Source of the DNA: Symbiodinium natans
Taxonomy: Eukaryota > Sar > Dinophyceae > Suessiales > Symbiodiniaceae
DNA length: 64,000 bases
Assembly (NCBI GenBank): GCA_905221605.1
Contig: CAJNDS010002191.1
Location: forward strand, 1,204,453 to 1,268,452
Direction: 5' to 3'
The position numbers were made by a program, and so were the translations under genes. Shown here in pieces: positions 1-10,600 of this stretch (position 1 is its first letter; every line of letters starts with the position of its first letter). The notes beneath the pieces are model-generated. The model was not told the origin of the DNA. It saw only the letters and a list, made by a program, of their open reading frames with translations, and ran no database searches.

Positions 1-252
1 TTGAAAATCTTGAAAGAGATTAGCAGGAGCATCCATTCTATGCGGACTTCAGCTGGGAGCTTGGATTCAGATTCTGATTCCCAGATGGCTCTCACATGCG
101 CTTGCAAGATCTTGCACGTCTGAGGATGGGAGGGGCTCTTGGCCCGACAGCTGGACCCACCCTTCGTGCCGAAGGCAGGTATGCATGGTCCGACGTGTGA
201 TTACGTCGTAAATTACGTGTTTCGTTGACGTGATGGCCACATGGGTTTTCAG

Positions 253-318
253 GGGGAGACGTATGCGGAAGATGCCGAGATCGGCAAGGACAGCCAGCCC
301 AGAAATGTCTACACATAA
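253..318 (+). CDS. Probable terminal exon of an unidentified plus-strand gene
   Basis: Seen: a pyrimidine-rich stretch ending TTTTCAG (246-252) is followed by 21 open codons and TAA (316-318). The peptide GETYAEDAEIGKDSQPRNVY is acidic and polar like ordinary protein. A possible upstream exon (about 92-178) ends at GGCAG|GTATGC, but its reading frame is not settled. No family is recognised and the rest of the gene lies mostly off the window. Alternative: chance open segment. The minus strand is also open for 136 codons over 67-477, so strand is not certain. Confidence 0.38.
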   Translation, partial: GETYAEDAEIGKDSQPRNVYT

Positions 319-1403
319 GCTGCCCCAAGAATGAGATTGTAGCAGTGACCGTCTTAGCGTGTCTTCAGCGCTTGATCGCCGGCCTGTCATTGTTGGTGAG
401 CATGCCAGCTGCAGGATGTGGAGCCTGGAACGCTCACGGTCCTGGAAGAGGATGATGGAGGCGCAGCCGGTGATCAACTTCTACTGGTAGCGTGAAGTTG
501 AGGGTTTAGGGTTTAGGGGGTGAGTGGGAACCAGTCGCAGCATTGCAGCAGGCTTGCTTTCTTATTCGTCATCTGTGTTGCACAGCCCAAGTGCTTGCCA
601 GATGGCGATGACGACTGGTTTGATCCTGATCCATCGTGGGCAGATGAGTTTTGATTTGCCCGGGCAGGTTGCTGAATTGTAGCATCCTCCCCACCTTGTC
701 CATAACTACAGGTTGATCTTACACATCTCAAGATTTCAAGAAGCAGTGCAATCGCACACTGTGCGTTCCCGGCATCTTCCGGCCAAGAGCCACATGCAGG
801 GAAGGCGCGCCAACGTCGAAACCTCTCTGCGTATGCTGTGTTTCTCGTACCAGTACTGCCGTCCTTGCTTGATTCAGCGCGGATCCATGCATCTAGAGCT
901 GGACCGAACCTTCAAGCCCTAACAAGCCTGGTCTTTACAGTCTTTACTTAGCCTCCTTAGGAGCGCCGGCCTTGAAGTTGGATTGCACGTGGCCCTGACA
1001 GCCACCACCACCATGGCTTCTCCATGCGCGCCCCGTTTGAGCGCTATAGCGCCAGTGCTACATGGAACGTGCAGGCCCCAAAGCCCAAGCATATGCAGGA
1101 TGTCTGGACAAAGAGCTCAAACTGGGCCACATGCGTTGTTCACCTTCCCCCTGGCATGCCGGTTGGCCCGATTTTGAGCGGGTGAACTGGCAAAGCCAGG
1201 GGAAAAAATTCCAGCCTAGTTGGGAGTCAACATCTCTACCGGAGCAGCAGCCTTGGCGATGGGCCAACAAGCTATCGGTATCACCTCTTAGCAGTTCTTG
1301 TGGCGTTGGCAAGAGCAGTAATGTTGTCACGCTGCTTGGTGCTCAACTTATAGACCGTGTAGTGTCGTTTCGTCAGGCCTGCGGAAAAGTAACGTGTGGT
1401 GTT

Positions 1404-1404
<1 letters not shown>
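319..1404. other. Intergenic or intronic stretch, no gene supported
   Basis: A short TTTAGGG-like patch lies at about 500-522. Only short overlapping open frames on both strands were seen (for example 713-922 and 983-1177 plus). None has a recognisable motif. Confidence 0.4.
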
Positions 1405-1502
<98 letters not shown>

Positions 1503-1516
1503 GTGTGTGTGTGTGT

Positions 1517-1592
<76 letters not shown>
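1405..1592. repeat. (GT)n microsatellite
   Basis: Almost perfect GT dinucleotide repeat of about 94 units with three GTGGGT interruptions. It decays into G-rich GT sequence up to about 1735. Long open frames here (Val-Cys on plus, Thr-His on minus) are artefacts of the repeat. Confidence 0.97.
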
Positions 1593-1595
<3 letters not shown>

Positions 1596-1740
1596 GCTGT
1601 GGGGGTGTGGGGGTGTGGATGTGTGGGTATGTGGGGGGTGTGGGGGTGTGTGGGTGCAGTTGCAGGTGTGGGCGTGCGCGTGGGCGCGTGGGCGCGGGTG
1701 GCGCGTGGGCGTGGGCGCTCGGGTGGGTGCCTGAGCAAAG
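1593..1740. repeat. Degenerate G/GT-rich flank of the microsatellite
   Basis: Mixture of GTGGGG, GGCGCG and GTGTGG words grading out of the (GT)n tract. No coding signal. Confidence 0.8.
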
Positions 1741-1863
1741 CGGAATCGCAAAACGTGTAAAAGGAAACAAGCAACAAGCAACAAGCAAAACCACAAGCCA
1801 ACAACCACCACCAGCGCTGCCGCCACCACCAACGACCACCACGACACCCTGACCCCAACCACC

Positions 1864-1945
1864 AGGAGGAGGAGGAGGAGGAGGAGGAGGAGGAGGAGGA
1901 GGAGGAGGAGGAGGAGGAGGAGGAGGAGGAGGAGGAGGAGGAGGA
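1864..1945. repeat. (GGA)n microsatellite
   Basis: About 27 uninterrupted AGG/GGA triplets followed by GACGACGAC. The poly-Ser and poly-Pro open frames across it on the minus strand are repeat artefacts. Confidence 0.96.
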
Positions 1946-2521
1946 CGACGACTCACTGATCCTGAATAGAAATTTCAATTGGTACCCGTGGCGCATGTAA
2001 GTGGGTTTACTCCTGAAAACCCAGCAGATCACGATGCAGAATGCGTGTCCTTCTTTATTTCAAAAGCAGTGGGGCAGAATGCGTGTTTGGACATGCACTT
2101 GACATGGCCTTGGTCATGGTGGTATTCAATATATTTAACATTTCTTGTTACAGACAAGCACACGTAGCGGGGTAGTGTGTGCGTCTTTGTTTTTAACACA
2201 CGAGGCGAAGCCCACTCTCAAGATAAGATTTCATGGCTAGCTGCTAGCTGGTTGCATTGTAATGCCAACGGCGAAAAGCGGAATTTACCAATCTTTATTT
2301 GATCGACATCGCGTCTGTTCAACACGTTTCAAAACAAACATCCTTGGGCAGCGCACACGGATTCGCGTTAATAAATGGTTGCAAAAAAGGGTGAATGGGT
2401 TCAGAGTTTCAGGGTCGGAGCCAACAATAAACGTCAGCAACAGAGCCGGAAGCAGTTCTGTAAGGTCGTAGCCTAGTAGCTCTTGCTGCTTTGCCGCTCG
2501 GAAGCTGGGCAGAGATGGCTC

Positions 2522-2767
2522 CTAGCCAAGGCTCATCGAGCTAGGGTATGGCAGGAGATCGATTGCAAACATCTCATCGCCAAAGAAAAGGCCCTTCACC
2601 TGCATTGTTCTCATGTTTCTGTATCCGAGGGGCATGTACCAAACCTTCGCTGAGCTCCTGGATGCCGTGTGAGAATCACCGAGGCTTGTGACTTTGGCAC
2701 CTCCTTGAGCGTCGCAGTTTGACCCATGTTCGGCACTTTTCGTGCATGGGTAGGTGGTGTCGACCAT
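2522..2767 (-). CDS. Possible minus-strand exon, unidentified
   Basis: An 81-codon open frame on the minus strand ends in a stop codon. Its last 40 residues (including KVWYMPLGYRNMRTMQVKGL and FFGDEMFAIDLLPYPSSMSL) have normal protein composition with hydrophobic and charged residues alternating. No domain recognised. The start codon given by the open frame is not trusted; an exon boundary inside it is more likely. A plus-strand alternative in the same place is poorer. Confidence 0.38.
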   Translation of the reverse strand: MVDTTYPCTKSAEHGSNCDAQGGAKVTSLGDSHTASRSSAKVWYMPLGYRNMRTMQVKGLFFGDEMFAIDLLPYPSSMSLG

Positions 2768-3520
2768 TCAGCCAGTTACTATGCAGCTAGGATCTTTCAG
2801 GGCCTGTCCAATGTCATGATTCACCTGCGCAACATGATCCACCCAGTTCTTTCCCCCCCGCACACCCAGACTTTCTGGGCATTAGGTCCAGACCCTTATC
2901 TCCCCCTCCTCCCTACTCCCCCTCCTCCCTGCTCCCCCCCCCCCCGAATGTCGCTTGTGCGTTGGCGATTCCTCAGTCGCGATGGCGTGTCAGGGGTCCG
3001 ATGTTTGCGCGTTGCTTGCCGAAGTCGCCCTTAATGAGTGGCGAACATATGCGTGCTGATGTCGCAGCCGGCGACTGCAGACTATGACTATGACGGTCCT
3101 CGAGTCCGCCATGATGAGAGACACTAGTAAATCTTGCAAAGCTCCAGCGGCTTTGATGAATCCTCAGTGGGGAATTGTGCGTGTCAGCTGATGACATTGT
3201 CTTCTCGATGAGGGCCAGAGTCAAGCAGTGGGGGTTTGTTTGGCAGCCAGTGGTTCGGACATCATATCGTCCTTGGGGCTTGGGGTCTTGGGGTTTTGCT
3301 TGGCTCGCTTTATTGGTCAGCAAGAGGTGGGCCGTGAAATGTGCTTGACCCTGGACGTTGAATTGGACATAAGCTACGGCCTCTTGCGATGTTTGACCGT
3401 GCCTGATGTGATGCTGTCGCTGTCAGGCTGTCAGCTGTAAGGGAGTGCAGCTTCGAATGCCGCGATGACACCTTTCAATAAAAAAGCTCTGCAAACACAG
3501 TAGTATCTGTACAATCGCAC
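2768..3520. other. No gene supported
   Basis: Contains a C-rich tract (2900-2946) and short open frames only. Nothing recognisable. Confidence 0.35.
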
Positions 3521-4227
3521 TTGCATTCCAGCGATGGGCTGCGCAACCTCATCTGTGTCAAGGCTCGATGGCCGCTCGGATGCATTGACTCCATGAACGC
3601 TCAGATTCTTGCTGAAAGTGGGCTCACGTGGACTCTACGATGTTTTGCAAGGTCCCGTGAAGGCAGCCGCCTCGAAAAGAGATGGCGTGCCTGCACCTGG
3701 TGTCGAGGCCAGCTCGTGGCAGGTGGCTCATGGGGCTTGGTGAGCAGCTGTCGAGCTGCATCTGTTGCTTTTGGGCAGGATATCCTTTCACAGCTTCCGG
3801 AGTGTACAGTAGAGGAGCCTGGCTGCAAACTGTCAGGGCAGCCGGACACTTGCGTCGACATGCGAAAATCCTTCTGTCAGACTGTCGGGCTGGTAAGTCA
3901 GGAGGAGGAAGGCAACGCTTTGCTGCTGGCTCCGCCGCCGTTCCTGGGCTGCAAAAGGGGGTGGAAGACGGTCCTCACCAGTTGACCAAGAAAGAGTCCA
4001 ATCGATTCTGCCCATGTTGCCCATGTCCACCCGGAAGAAAGCTGTCGCTCAACCGTCTGCCGAGGACGCTGCTTACATCAAAAGTGGCTGCTGGCGAAGA
4101 GAAGGCGCAGAGACCATTTGGAGGTTCAGAGATCGTGACGGTGAGCCCCTGCGAGGTTCAGAAGAAGGAGGAGAATCAGTACAAGGAGGAGGAGTGTCAG
4201 AGCATGGATGCGTCAGGCAGCATGTGA
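3521..4227 (+). CDS. Possible exon cluster, unidentified protein
   Basis: Overlapping plus-strand open frames cover this stretch. The most protein-like part is the end (about 4085-4227): a Lys/Glu-rich segment including EVQKKEENQYKEEECQSM, ending in TGA at 4225-4227. A second frame over 4030-4090 reads KKAVAQPSAEDAAYIK. At least one splice or frameshift is needed to use both. No family recognised. Confidence 0.3.
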
Positions 4228-4907
4228 GGCCTCAAGGCTTTTGTGCACAAGGATTTTTTGTGCATCTGTGCGCTCCTGACGCCCAGGACGGCTCCACCAG
4301 TGAAGAGGAGAGCCACCTGCACCTCACCATCTCGGGCATTGACGTGCTAAGCCTTGCCCGTGTGGCGCTGCCAACCTCCACAGCCCGGATGCCCAACTGT
4401 TCCCATCGGTGCTTCAGCCTGCAGATTGTGCACATGCGCATGAAGGTGTTGGGAGCCTTCTGCATGATCTCGCTGCAGCTGCCGGCCCTTCACGTGGCGG
4501 TCTGCGCCCCAGGCGATCTGTCGCTGGGGAGCCGGCACATGCCGGCACCAGGCAACACTTGGGTTGCGGTGTGTTGCGGTATGTTGCACGTTGCACTGCT
4601 CAGGCCCCTGCGCAGGCGAGCTTCACTGCGCTGGTCTTTGCAACCCTGTGCTGCATGGCGTGCCCTACGACATACCTTAAACCACAGAATGCTAGATCGT
4701 CACAGATGTAAATTGGATTCCAGGCTTGCAGCCGCTGGGTTCTGTGGATTCTCTGATGTTTTGTTTGCAGTTCCGGTGTGGTGGGGTCTTGGCGAGCCTG
4801 GGAACTTCAGGGTCGCTGGGGCTGTTGTCAGCGAGCACCAGCAGACGAGTTGCCAGGTACTGCGCGCACGCAGATCCCGGGCAGATGCCAGAGGCAGAGT
4901 CCCCTGA
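4014..4907 (+). CDS. 297-codon open frame, hypothetical
   Basis: One of the longest plus-strand open frames in the first 16 kb. It starts before the Lys/Glu-rich segment and runs through an acidic stretch (GSTSEEESHLHLTISGIDVL) to 4907. It probably mixes exon and intron sequence: several CAG borders lie inside and its C-terminal part is a sequence repeated at 8726. No domain recognised. Confidence 0.25.
   Translation: MLPMSTRKKAVAQPSAEDAAYIKSGCWRREGAETIWRFRDRDGEPLRGSEEGGESVQGGGVSEHGCVRQHVRPQGFCAQGFFVHLCAPDAQDGSTSEEESHLHLTISGIDVLSLARVALPTSTARMPNCSHRCFSLQIVHMRMKVLGAFCMISLQLPALHVAVCAPGDLSLGSRHMPAPGNTWVAVCCGMLHVALLRPLRRRASLRWSLQPCAAWRALRHTLNHRMLDRHRCKLDSRLAAAGFCGFSDVLFAVPVWWGLGEPGNFRVAGAVVSEHQQTSCQVLRARRSRADARGRVP
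4786..4885 (+). repeat. Dispersed repeat, copy 1
   Basis: The words GCGAGCCTGGGAACTTCAGG and TTGCCAGGTACT followed by CGCAGATC recur in the same order and orientation at 8726-8812, with about 10 bp of indels between. The two copies are about 3.9 kb apart. Confidence 0.7.
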
Positions 4908-4944
4908 TCTAGAGGAGGCCGGAAGTGTGGGTAAGTTACGTTAA

Positions 4945-5935
4945 TGACCGTAATATACCGTAATGACCGTTAATGTAGCTCCCGTATGCGGGGCCATGAT
5001 TAGCCGATTACCCATGGCCCGTGTTCTGATGCTGAAGGGCCGGCCTTTGCCGCGTCGTGCCCACAAGTCACGCGCCTAGCTGTCGAATGACAGCCGCGAG
5101 CTGGGTTTTAGCACCCCGCAGCCAGAACACCAGTACAACCCAGTACCTTTGCCTAGGTCGTGGCTTTACCCGCGGCCTATCCTGCGGCATGACCACTACT
5201 GTACCTGGTCGCCAGATTCTTTTATTATTTGCCGGCCGGGTTTGTCCAATAGTTAAAGTCAAAATCTGGGCGTTTGCGATCGCAAGGCAAGTGGATCCAC
5301 AACGTGATTGGCAGGGGGCCTGGCCTGCAGCATTGACTGCGCGCCTGCGCATGCCCCAAGACATCAACTGCCCCCAGAACTTTTTCACCATGCAAGTGTG
5401 CCTGACCGCGGCCGTATGCTGGGCTGCCGGCTGGGCTCCAAGGCCTTCGAAATCACCGCTCCTTTGTGGTCATGCTGTTTGGCCCCATCCCTACTCACAG
5501 GTCTCGTTGTTTGCCTGCTTCCCCTTTGATGCCCTGTGAGGCCTGGCTGCGATTGGAGTGCAGCGGCCTCGAAATAATCCTGGTCGTTTCAGGTCACCAG
5601 GTCGCCTGGTCACCTCACGTTACAAGAGCAGCTGAGTGCAGGGCGGGCTGTGCCGTGGACATGTGGCTCATGCTGGCCCTCCTAATCCAGGAGGCCCGAG
5701 AAAGAGGGTCATGCGGGCATCGTGAAACATCGTGACAGCTTGATGCCGCGCATGCACAGGGCGTCCACATCGAACCGGCGCAGTTTTCTTGTCTGCGCGC
5801 GCCTCAGGAATACGCACTTCACAGTGAGACTTGGACCAGTTCGGTGATCTTGCTGGTTCTTGTGCTTCGCATCCAGGCTGCTGCACTTGGCCTACAGCGG
5901 GTTCCTGCTGCACATCGATGTGTCCGGCACCTGGG
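4945..5935. other. No gene supported
   Basis: Starts with a small inverted repeat around TTACGTTAATGACCG (4935-4975). Short frames occur on both strands, the longest being 160 codons plus at 5057-5539, but they carry no recognisable motif. Confidence 0.35.
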
Positions 5936-6334
5936 TTTGTGAATGTATCGGGCGAGTACTCCTATACGCCGATACATTGCTGCGATAGACCGACCGGGGA
6001 TACACCGATACCAATACACCGACAGTAACGGGGTTGGGTGGCAGAGCGGCGGTGTATCGGCGTGAAAGCCGTGCTGCGTAGGGGGGGGGAGAGGAGGTGG
6101 GGGAGGTGGGCGGTGTGTCGGCGTTTCGGTGTGCGCGAGCGGGTGGGTGGAAAAATTGGTGTATATCGGTGTACACCGACCGGGTGGATACGCCGGTCGG
6201 TGTACTCGAAGGAGCGGGGTGCGGGCGGGGCTTATCCGTGTATCGGCGTAGCTGCGCAAGGAGGGGGGTGCCTTGGACGCTTCGCGTCCATTTGATGCAG
6301 TATATATTCTTTTCCAGTACAGCGGAGCTAGCCA

Positions 6335-6632
6335 GCGGCCTGAGCGGCCTCAGCGGGCTCAGCGGCCAAAGCAGCGGGCCCGGCGGGCTCGGCCACCTGA
6401 GCGGGCTCAGCGGGCTGAGCGGCTTGAGCGGCCTGAGCGGGCTCAGCGGCCTGAGCGGCGCCTGAGCGGCCTCAGCGGGCTCAGCGGCCTGAGCGGCTTC
6501 AGCGGCAGCGGCCTGAGCGGCCTGGGCGGCGCCTGAGCGTGAGCGGCCCGCCTCAGCGGCCTCAGCGGGCTCAGCGGCCTGAGCGGCTTCAGCGGGCTCA
6601 GCGGCTTCAGCGGCCTCAGCAGCCTCTTGGGG
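6335..6632 (+). repeat. GC-rich minisatellite, CTGAGCGGC / CTCAGCGGG units
   Basis: About 30 alternating 9-bp words CTGAGCGGC, CTCAGCGGC and CTCAGCGGG. The forms are partly self-complementary, so hairpins are likely. All six frames are open and low complexity (Leu-Ser-Gly, Arg-Pro-Gln-Ala). Not treated as coding. Confidence 0.9.
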
Positions 6633-6835
6633 CGTCCTCAAGAAAAGGCTTCGAGGCAACAACAGTCTGTGCATACCCCAGCGACTGTTTGACGGCAATG
6701 ATATCTCAAAAGAAACCTATATCAAATATAGCCCTTGTAAAGTGTCCAACACACGGGCGGGCGGGGGGAGGGGAAGAGAAAAAGAGGTGGGAGGGAGGGA
6801 ATCGGCGTATCAGCGTGCTTTGTGTCGAGGAAACG

Positions 6836-6852
6836 GGGGGGGGGGGGGGGGG
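6836..6852 (+). repeat. Poly-G tract
   Basis: Run of about 17 G, flanked by CGGTGTATCGG-type motifs. Confidence 0.9.
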
Positions 6853-7224
6853 TGGAATCGGTGTATCGGTGCAAGAACCGGGAGCTTGCACCACGGATGC
6901 ACCGAAACACAGCAGCAGCGGCCGAGAGAGCCCCGGGGCAGGGCGGCACTACGTATTTACACCGATATATATAAGGGGGCTCCCGGCGGGGGCGATCGGC
7001 AAAGGATGGTGGCAAAACACCAGTACACCGATCATCTCGGGCAAAGGTCAGGGCCTGAAATTAAGGCCCAGCAAATTCGATTCTTACACCGATAGGGCAA
7101 TCTGGAGCGTGGGGCGGGGCGAAGGGGGCGAGGCTTGGGCGGCGTAGGGTATGGGGGGGGGGCGGGGGGCGATCGGCGTGTCGTCGTCTGGGCGTATGTG
7201 GCGGAGGAGGGGGGAGGGGGGTGG

Positions 7225-7795
7225 AAAGGAACATTAACAAGAACAAAGAGAATTAAATGAAGAAGAACAAAAAGAGTTTGAACAAACAATGTCATCTCTT
7301 GATAATTCTACATGCGAAGATTGATAACGCAGTAGAAGAACAGATTGTCAAGAAAATAAAGCATGCAGCCTCACATCAAAACTGAATTGGAAAGCGTGTT
7401 TTGGCTTGGCAACAAAGACATTCGACTCAGCGTGAAATATGTGAGAGAAATTTGCATGGCAATCGTGCTACCTGTAATACTGTAAGGGATTGGGTCGTAT
7501 GTCTAATGTATCAAAATCACAGCTGGATTAATGCCAAAAAAACAGTTACATCAACAGAACATAATCAATATTTTCAGAATCCGATGTTGCGTATTCGATA
7601 AGACATGTGAATCGTACATGTTTCGCGGCTGAAATTCCATCATTGGTTGAAAGTGGGAGAACAGGATTTATTGGGCAAGTTCGTTTGCGATTCAAAATGG
7701 TGACTTCTGCTTTCATGGCCGTAAGTTGCATGCCGAGAAAATTCATTCCCAGGTTTCTCTTGCAACTCTTTTTTGATATTCGCTTGAAATTGCTT
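7225..7795. other. AT-rich island, possibly a decayed coding insert
   Basis: Base composition drops sharply from GC-rich flanks to an A/T-rich stretch. Short coding-like segments are separated by stops: on plus, a Glu-rich stretch (EEEQKEFEQTMSSLDNS) near 7250-7320 and LESVFWLGNKDIRLSVKY near 7390-7445. On minus, 7546-7756 is open and also protein-like (MKAEVTILNRKRT). A degraded insertion of foreign or transposon origin would fit. No family recognised. Confidence 0.4.
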
Positions 7796-8342
7796 GCGGG
7801 ATCGGCGTTCCGGCGTATCGGTGTAACTCGGCGTATCAGCGCATCGGCGTATGTAGGGGAGGATGGGGAAGGCGGGTGGGGGGCCTCGTTGCATGCACGC
7901 TGGTTCAGAGCCAGGGAAGGTCGGGGTTTTCCAGGATTCGTGTCCTCTGACTTTAGGCCCATCCTTCGCATCCACTGGGGCCTGATTTCCAGGCGGTGCT
8001 TGCGATGTGCCGTGTGAACCCACAGCCTGCCCTTCAGACCGAATTCGGCCATAAGCGGCCGTTGTGCAGGAATGAGCTCAATCAAGAGTGGAAGGCAGAC
8101 GATTTCTGGGTCGCAGAGGGCTCAATGCAACTCTGCCACCGCAGACGAATTTGAGTACCTCCATGGTCAGCATCAGCAAGGCTCCGGGAGAGGGCTGCAC
8201 TCCAGCAAAGGAGCTGGGTGTGGACGAGTGCCCCCCCTTATCGCGGCGTTCCTCTCGTGAGGCTCTGCCTCTTGAACTGCGAGGTATAACCGGCTGTTCG
8301 ATGAAGATGCCCTGGTGTACGATGCCAGCAGGTGCCTGCTGA

Positions 8343-8467
8343 AGTTTTCTATGCTACATGCACGTGGCCGAAGCACACCAAGCCGGCAGAAACGCCTTCG
8401 ACCGGGGCACGTACCAGAACTGCTTGACCTTTTGGTTCGCAGCACGCTCTGCCGGCCACTTGGGCGG
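8343..8467 (+). CDS. Probable exon, unidentified protein
   Basis: Open plus-strand segment reading through HVAEAHQAGRNAFDRGTYQN and CLTFWFAARSAGHLGG. It ends at a strong donor, GGCGG|GTGAGG (intron starts 8468); without splicing a TGA follows at once. Residue composition is that of a folded protein. No family recognised. Upstream acceptor not identified; a stop lies just before 8343. Confidence 0.45.
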
Positions 8468-8725
8468 GTGAGGGGGCCTTTCTTGCGCAATTCTCATGTG
8501 TTGCTTGGGTCCATGCCTTTCAGCCTAGGGAAACCTGGGCGAGTGGTGAGCCTTCCCAAGATGGGCAGGGCATTGACTGAGACTGGCTGTCCTGCGCTTG
8601 CAAACGATTGTGGTCCGCGATGGTCCGCGCACATGGGTAGGACAAAGCAGAAATGTCATGACAAGATGATGCATGTGAACTTAAAAACGCCTCGGAAGTA
8701 TTGTCTTGAATTTCGGTGAGGGGCC

Positions 8726-8812
8726 TCTTGGGGCGAGCCTGGGAACTTCAGGGCCGGCGAGGGTGCATGCGCAGACAAATTGCCAGGTACTACGCGTACG
8801 CAGATCGGGGGT
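8726..8812 (+). repeat. Dispersed repeat, copy 2
   Basis: Second copy of the sequence at 4786-4885, shortened in the middle. Confidence 0.7.
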
Positions 8813-8992
8813 TTGTACTGCTTCAATCGCAGCGAGGATTAGGATTCTCTGTAGCAGTGTCCATGAAGGGTACTACAAGGGTGTTGGTAGAGTGGATGGA
8901 CAGGAACCGGTTGCGAGAGTGCAGGAGGTCAGTTTCAAGACGCAGTCTTCCGTAAGGTTATCGTAGATGCCATTATCAGGTTCTTTGGGCAC

Positions 8993-9358
8993 GTGGCCAA
9001 TGGAAAGGTGCAGTACACAAGCAGTTGCAGGCAACGTAGGCTCGGATGGCGGCGATGCTGCGACTATTCGGGCGGCCTACCAGCTCCAACACACAGAAGG
9101 CGCATCTGCAGCGGCATAATGTTTTATAATGTGGCTCCCGTCTTCCGAGTGCTTTGTCGAGCCGGCCCACACAGCTCTGAACTGAAGCTGGGGCAGGTTA
9201 TCTGGACCTTGAACGAACTACGGAGCAGGCAACGGTGTCAGAAGTTGATGAGGTTGGATTGTTACGCTTTCGATGCAGACACGCTTGCCCAGGCTTTACA
9301 TGTGGCTACTGTAGAAGTCGCAAGTTTGAAACTCGAAACTCGGTGCCTGGGACCATGA
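8993..9358 (+). CDS. Probable coding segment, unidentified protein
   Basis: Open for 121 codons to a TGA. The second half (about 9175-9345) looks most like real protein: SELKLGQVIWTLNELRSRQR, then LDCYAFDADTLAQALHVATV, an amphipathic helix-rich stretch. The first 30 codons may be intron. No family recognised. Could belong with the exon at 9919-10049. Confidence 0.42.
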   Translation: MANGKVQYTSSCRQRRLGWRRCCDYSGGLPAPTHRRRICSGIMFYNVAPVFRVLCRAGPHSSELKLGQVIWTLNELRSRQRCQKLMRLDCYAFDADTLAQALHVATVEVASLKLETRCLGP

Positions 9359-9708
9359 GCCAGGCCCAGTTTCGAGCTCGTTCTGGCCAGTGCTCGCATG
9401 GGTGCTGGCTCGAACTTGCTTTGCGAGAATTCTGGAGGCAAGCCATATGGCATTGTGGACACGGATCCTTGCCAGCAGTAGAGTTCAGGTTCTGTTGCTC
9501 CAGGAATATCTGCAACAGGGGCAGAGAAGGCAGCGGCAGCAATGCCTTCCGAAAGCCCCCGAAACCACGAACGCAATAGCACGCAAAAGCACGACTGCAA
9601 GATGGGGGCCATGCCGAAGTGTATTCAACGAGTTAAACAAAGAAAGCGCAGCTCAAGGACGAGTATGCCAAAATGAACCCAATGCGTCCCAGCCTCGGCT
9701 CTGGAGAC

Positions 9709-9742
9709 GCCAAGGTAGCTAAGGTAGCTAAGGCATCTCAGC
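9709..9742 (+). repeat. Short tandem repeat AAGGTAGCT
   Basis: Three imperfect copies of AAGGTAGCT/AAGGCATCT followed by CAGCATCTCATGAG. Confidence 0.6.
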
Positions 9743-9918
9743 ATCTCATGAGTTGAGGCACCGTCCCCTGTTTGGTGGATGGTGAGCTTGCAGTTTGGGA
9801 ATCGCATTCGATTGTGCGATATTTGGCGCAGAGTCTCAGATGATGTTATAAGACGTTGTTGCACAGTCAGGTTCTGCTTGTTTATGCCTCCACATCTTGC
9901 TTTGGAAGTCTTTGGAAG

Positions 9919-10049
9919 TTTTCGAGCAGAAAAGGAAGTACTCGCCGGAGCTGCACCTAAGCTCGGTTGAGGGCCTGGCCCGATGCTCCCCGTGGATGGA
10001 CTGGCTCCTCTTCTCCAACTTTCATGAGTGCTACGGCCTCAGGCGGCAG
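9919..10049 (+). CDS. Probable exon, unidentified protein
   Basis: Plus-strand open segment after GGAAG (9918) and before a donor CGGCAG|GTGCAT (10050). It reads VFEQKRKYSPELHLSSVEGL and ARCSPWMDWLLFSNFHECYG, with Trp, Phe, Leu and charged residues spaced as in a helical protein. No domain recognised. Neighbouring exon candidates lie at 9175-9345 and around 10200-10285. Confidence 0.42.
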
Positions 10050-10336
10050 GTGCATGTTCGACTGTCCCGTCCATGGACACCGCTTCAGCATGTCAATCGT
10101 GTGTTGGGATTGGACAGTGCATCACTTCAGGGATTTACTGGTACAGACGCAGTGTAGGATGCCTTCGTTGGACCCCCCCTGCGTTGCAGTGCCAAAGCTT
10201 AATGGCTTGCAAGTGCCTGTGCTTGTACGCGGTCCTGCAGATCCAGGAAAAGCTGGGACATGGACCCCTTTACGTGATGGCGTAGCTTTTCAAGTTCCTC
10301 CGAGCTTGGCCTTTGGCGCAAAGCAGGGCATAGCTG

Positions 10337-10600
10337 TCATAACCTGTTGCAGGAGTACATCCTCACCAGGTGCAATTCGGACATAGTGAAAAACAACTCA
10401 AAGACGGATGGTACAGGCATGGTTTCTGGATGTAAGCGCCCAACACACAAGCGAAAGTCCCAGCCTTCTGGCAATTCGAAGTAAAAGGGCGTCTGGAGAA
10501 GTGGTGTCCGCCAGACACGCTGGTTTTGAACATAGGCCTGCGCCTGCCGGATGGCTTGAACCCGAAGTGTTAGCAGGCCTTGCCCTCCTGCCCTCCGCAA
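10337..10600 (-). CDS. Possible minus-strand exon, unidentified
   Basis: 88-codon minus-strand open frame with good protein character (WRTPLLQTPFYFELPEGWDF, then PETMPVPSVFELFFTM). A plus-strand frame over 10445-10555 is also open (VPAFWQFEVKGRLEKWCPPD), so strand is ambiguous. No family recognised. Confidence 0.33.
   Translation of the reverse strand: MRRAGGQGLLTLRVQAIRQAQAYVQNQRVWRTPLLQTPFYFELPEGWDFRLCVGRLHPETMPVPSVFELFFTMSELHLVRMYSCNRL

Larger units (their letters stand above)
5940..7880. repeat. Region scattered with a CGGTGTATCGG-type motif
   Basis: Variants of YGGYGTATCGGYGT or its complement (such as CGATACACCGATA) occur about 20 times in both orientations, clustered at 5944-6250, 6800-6880, 6955-7190 and 7800-7855. 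They are not in simple tandem. They flank and interrupt the CTGAGCGG minisatellite, a poly-G tract and an AT-rich island. Confidence 0.65.

Noticed and set aside
1060-2032. Several open frames of 90-230 codons on both strands
   Set aside because: They translate the (GT)n and (GGA)n microsatellites (Val-Cys, Thr-His, Ser or Pro repeats).
6273-6698. Ala/Glu/Pro or Leu/Ser/Gly repeat ORFs
   Set aside because: The CTGAGCGG minisatellite is open in all frames.
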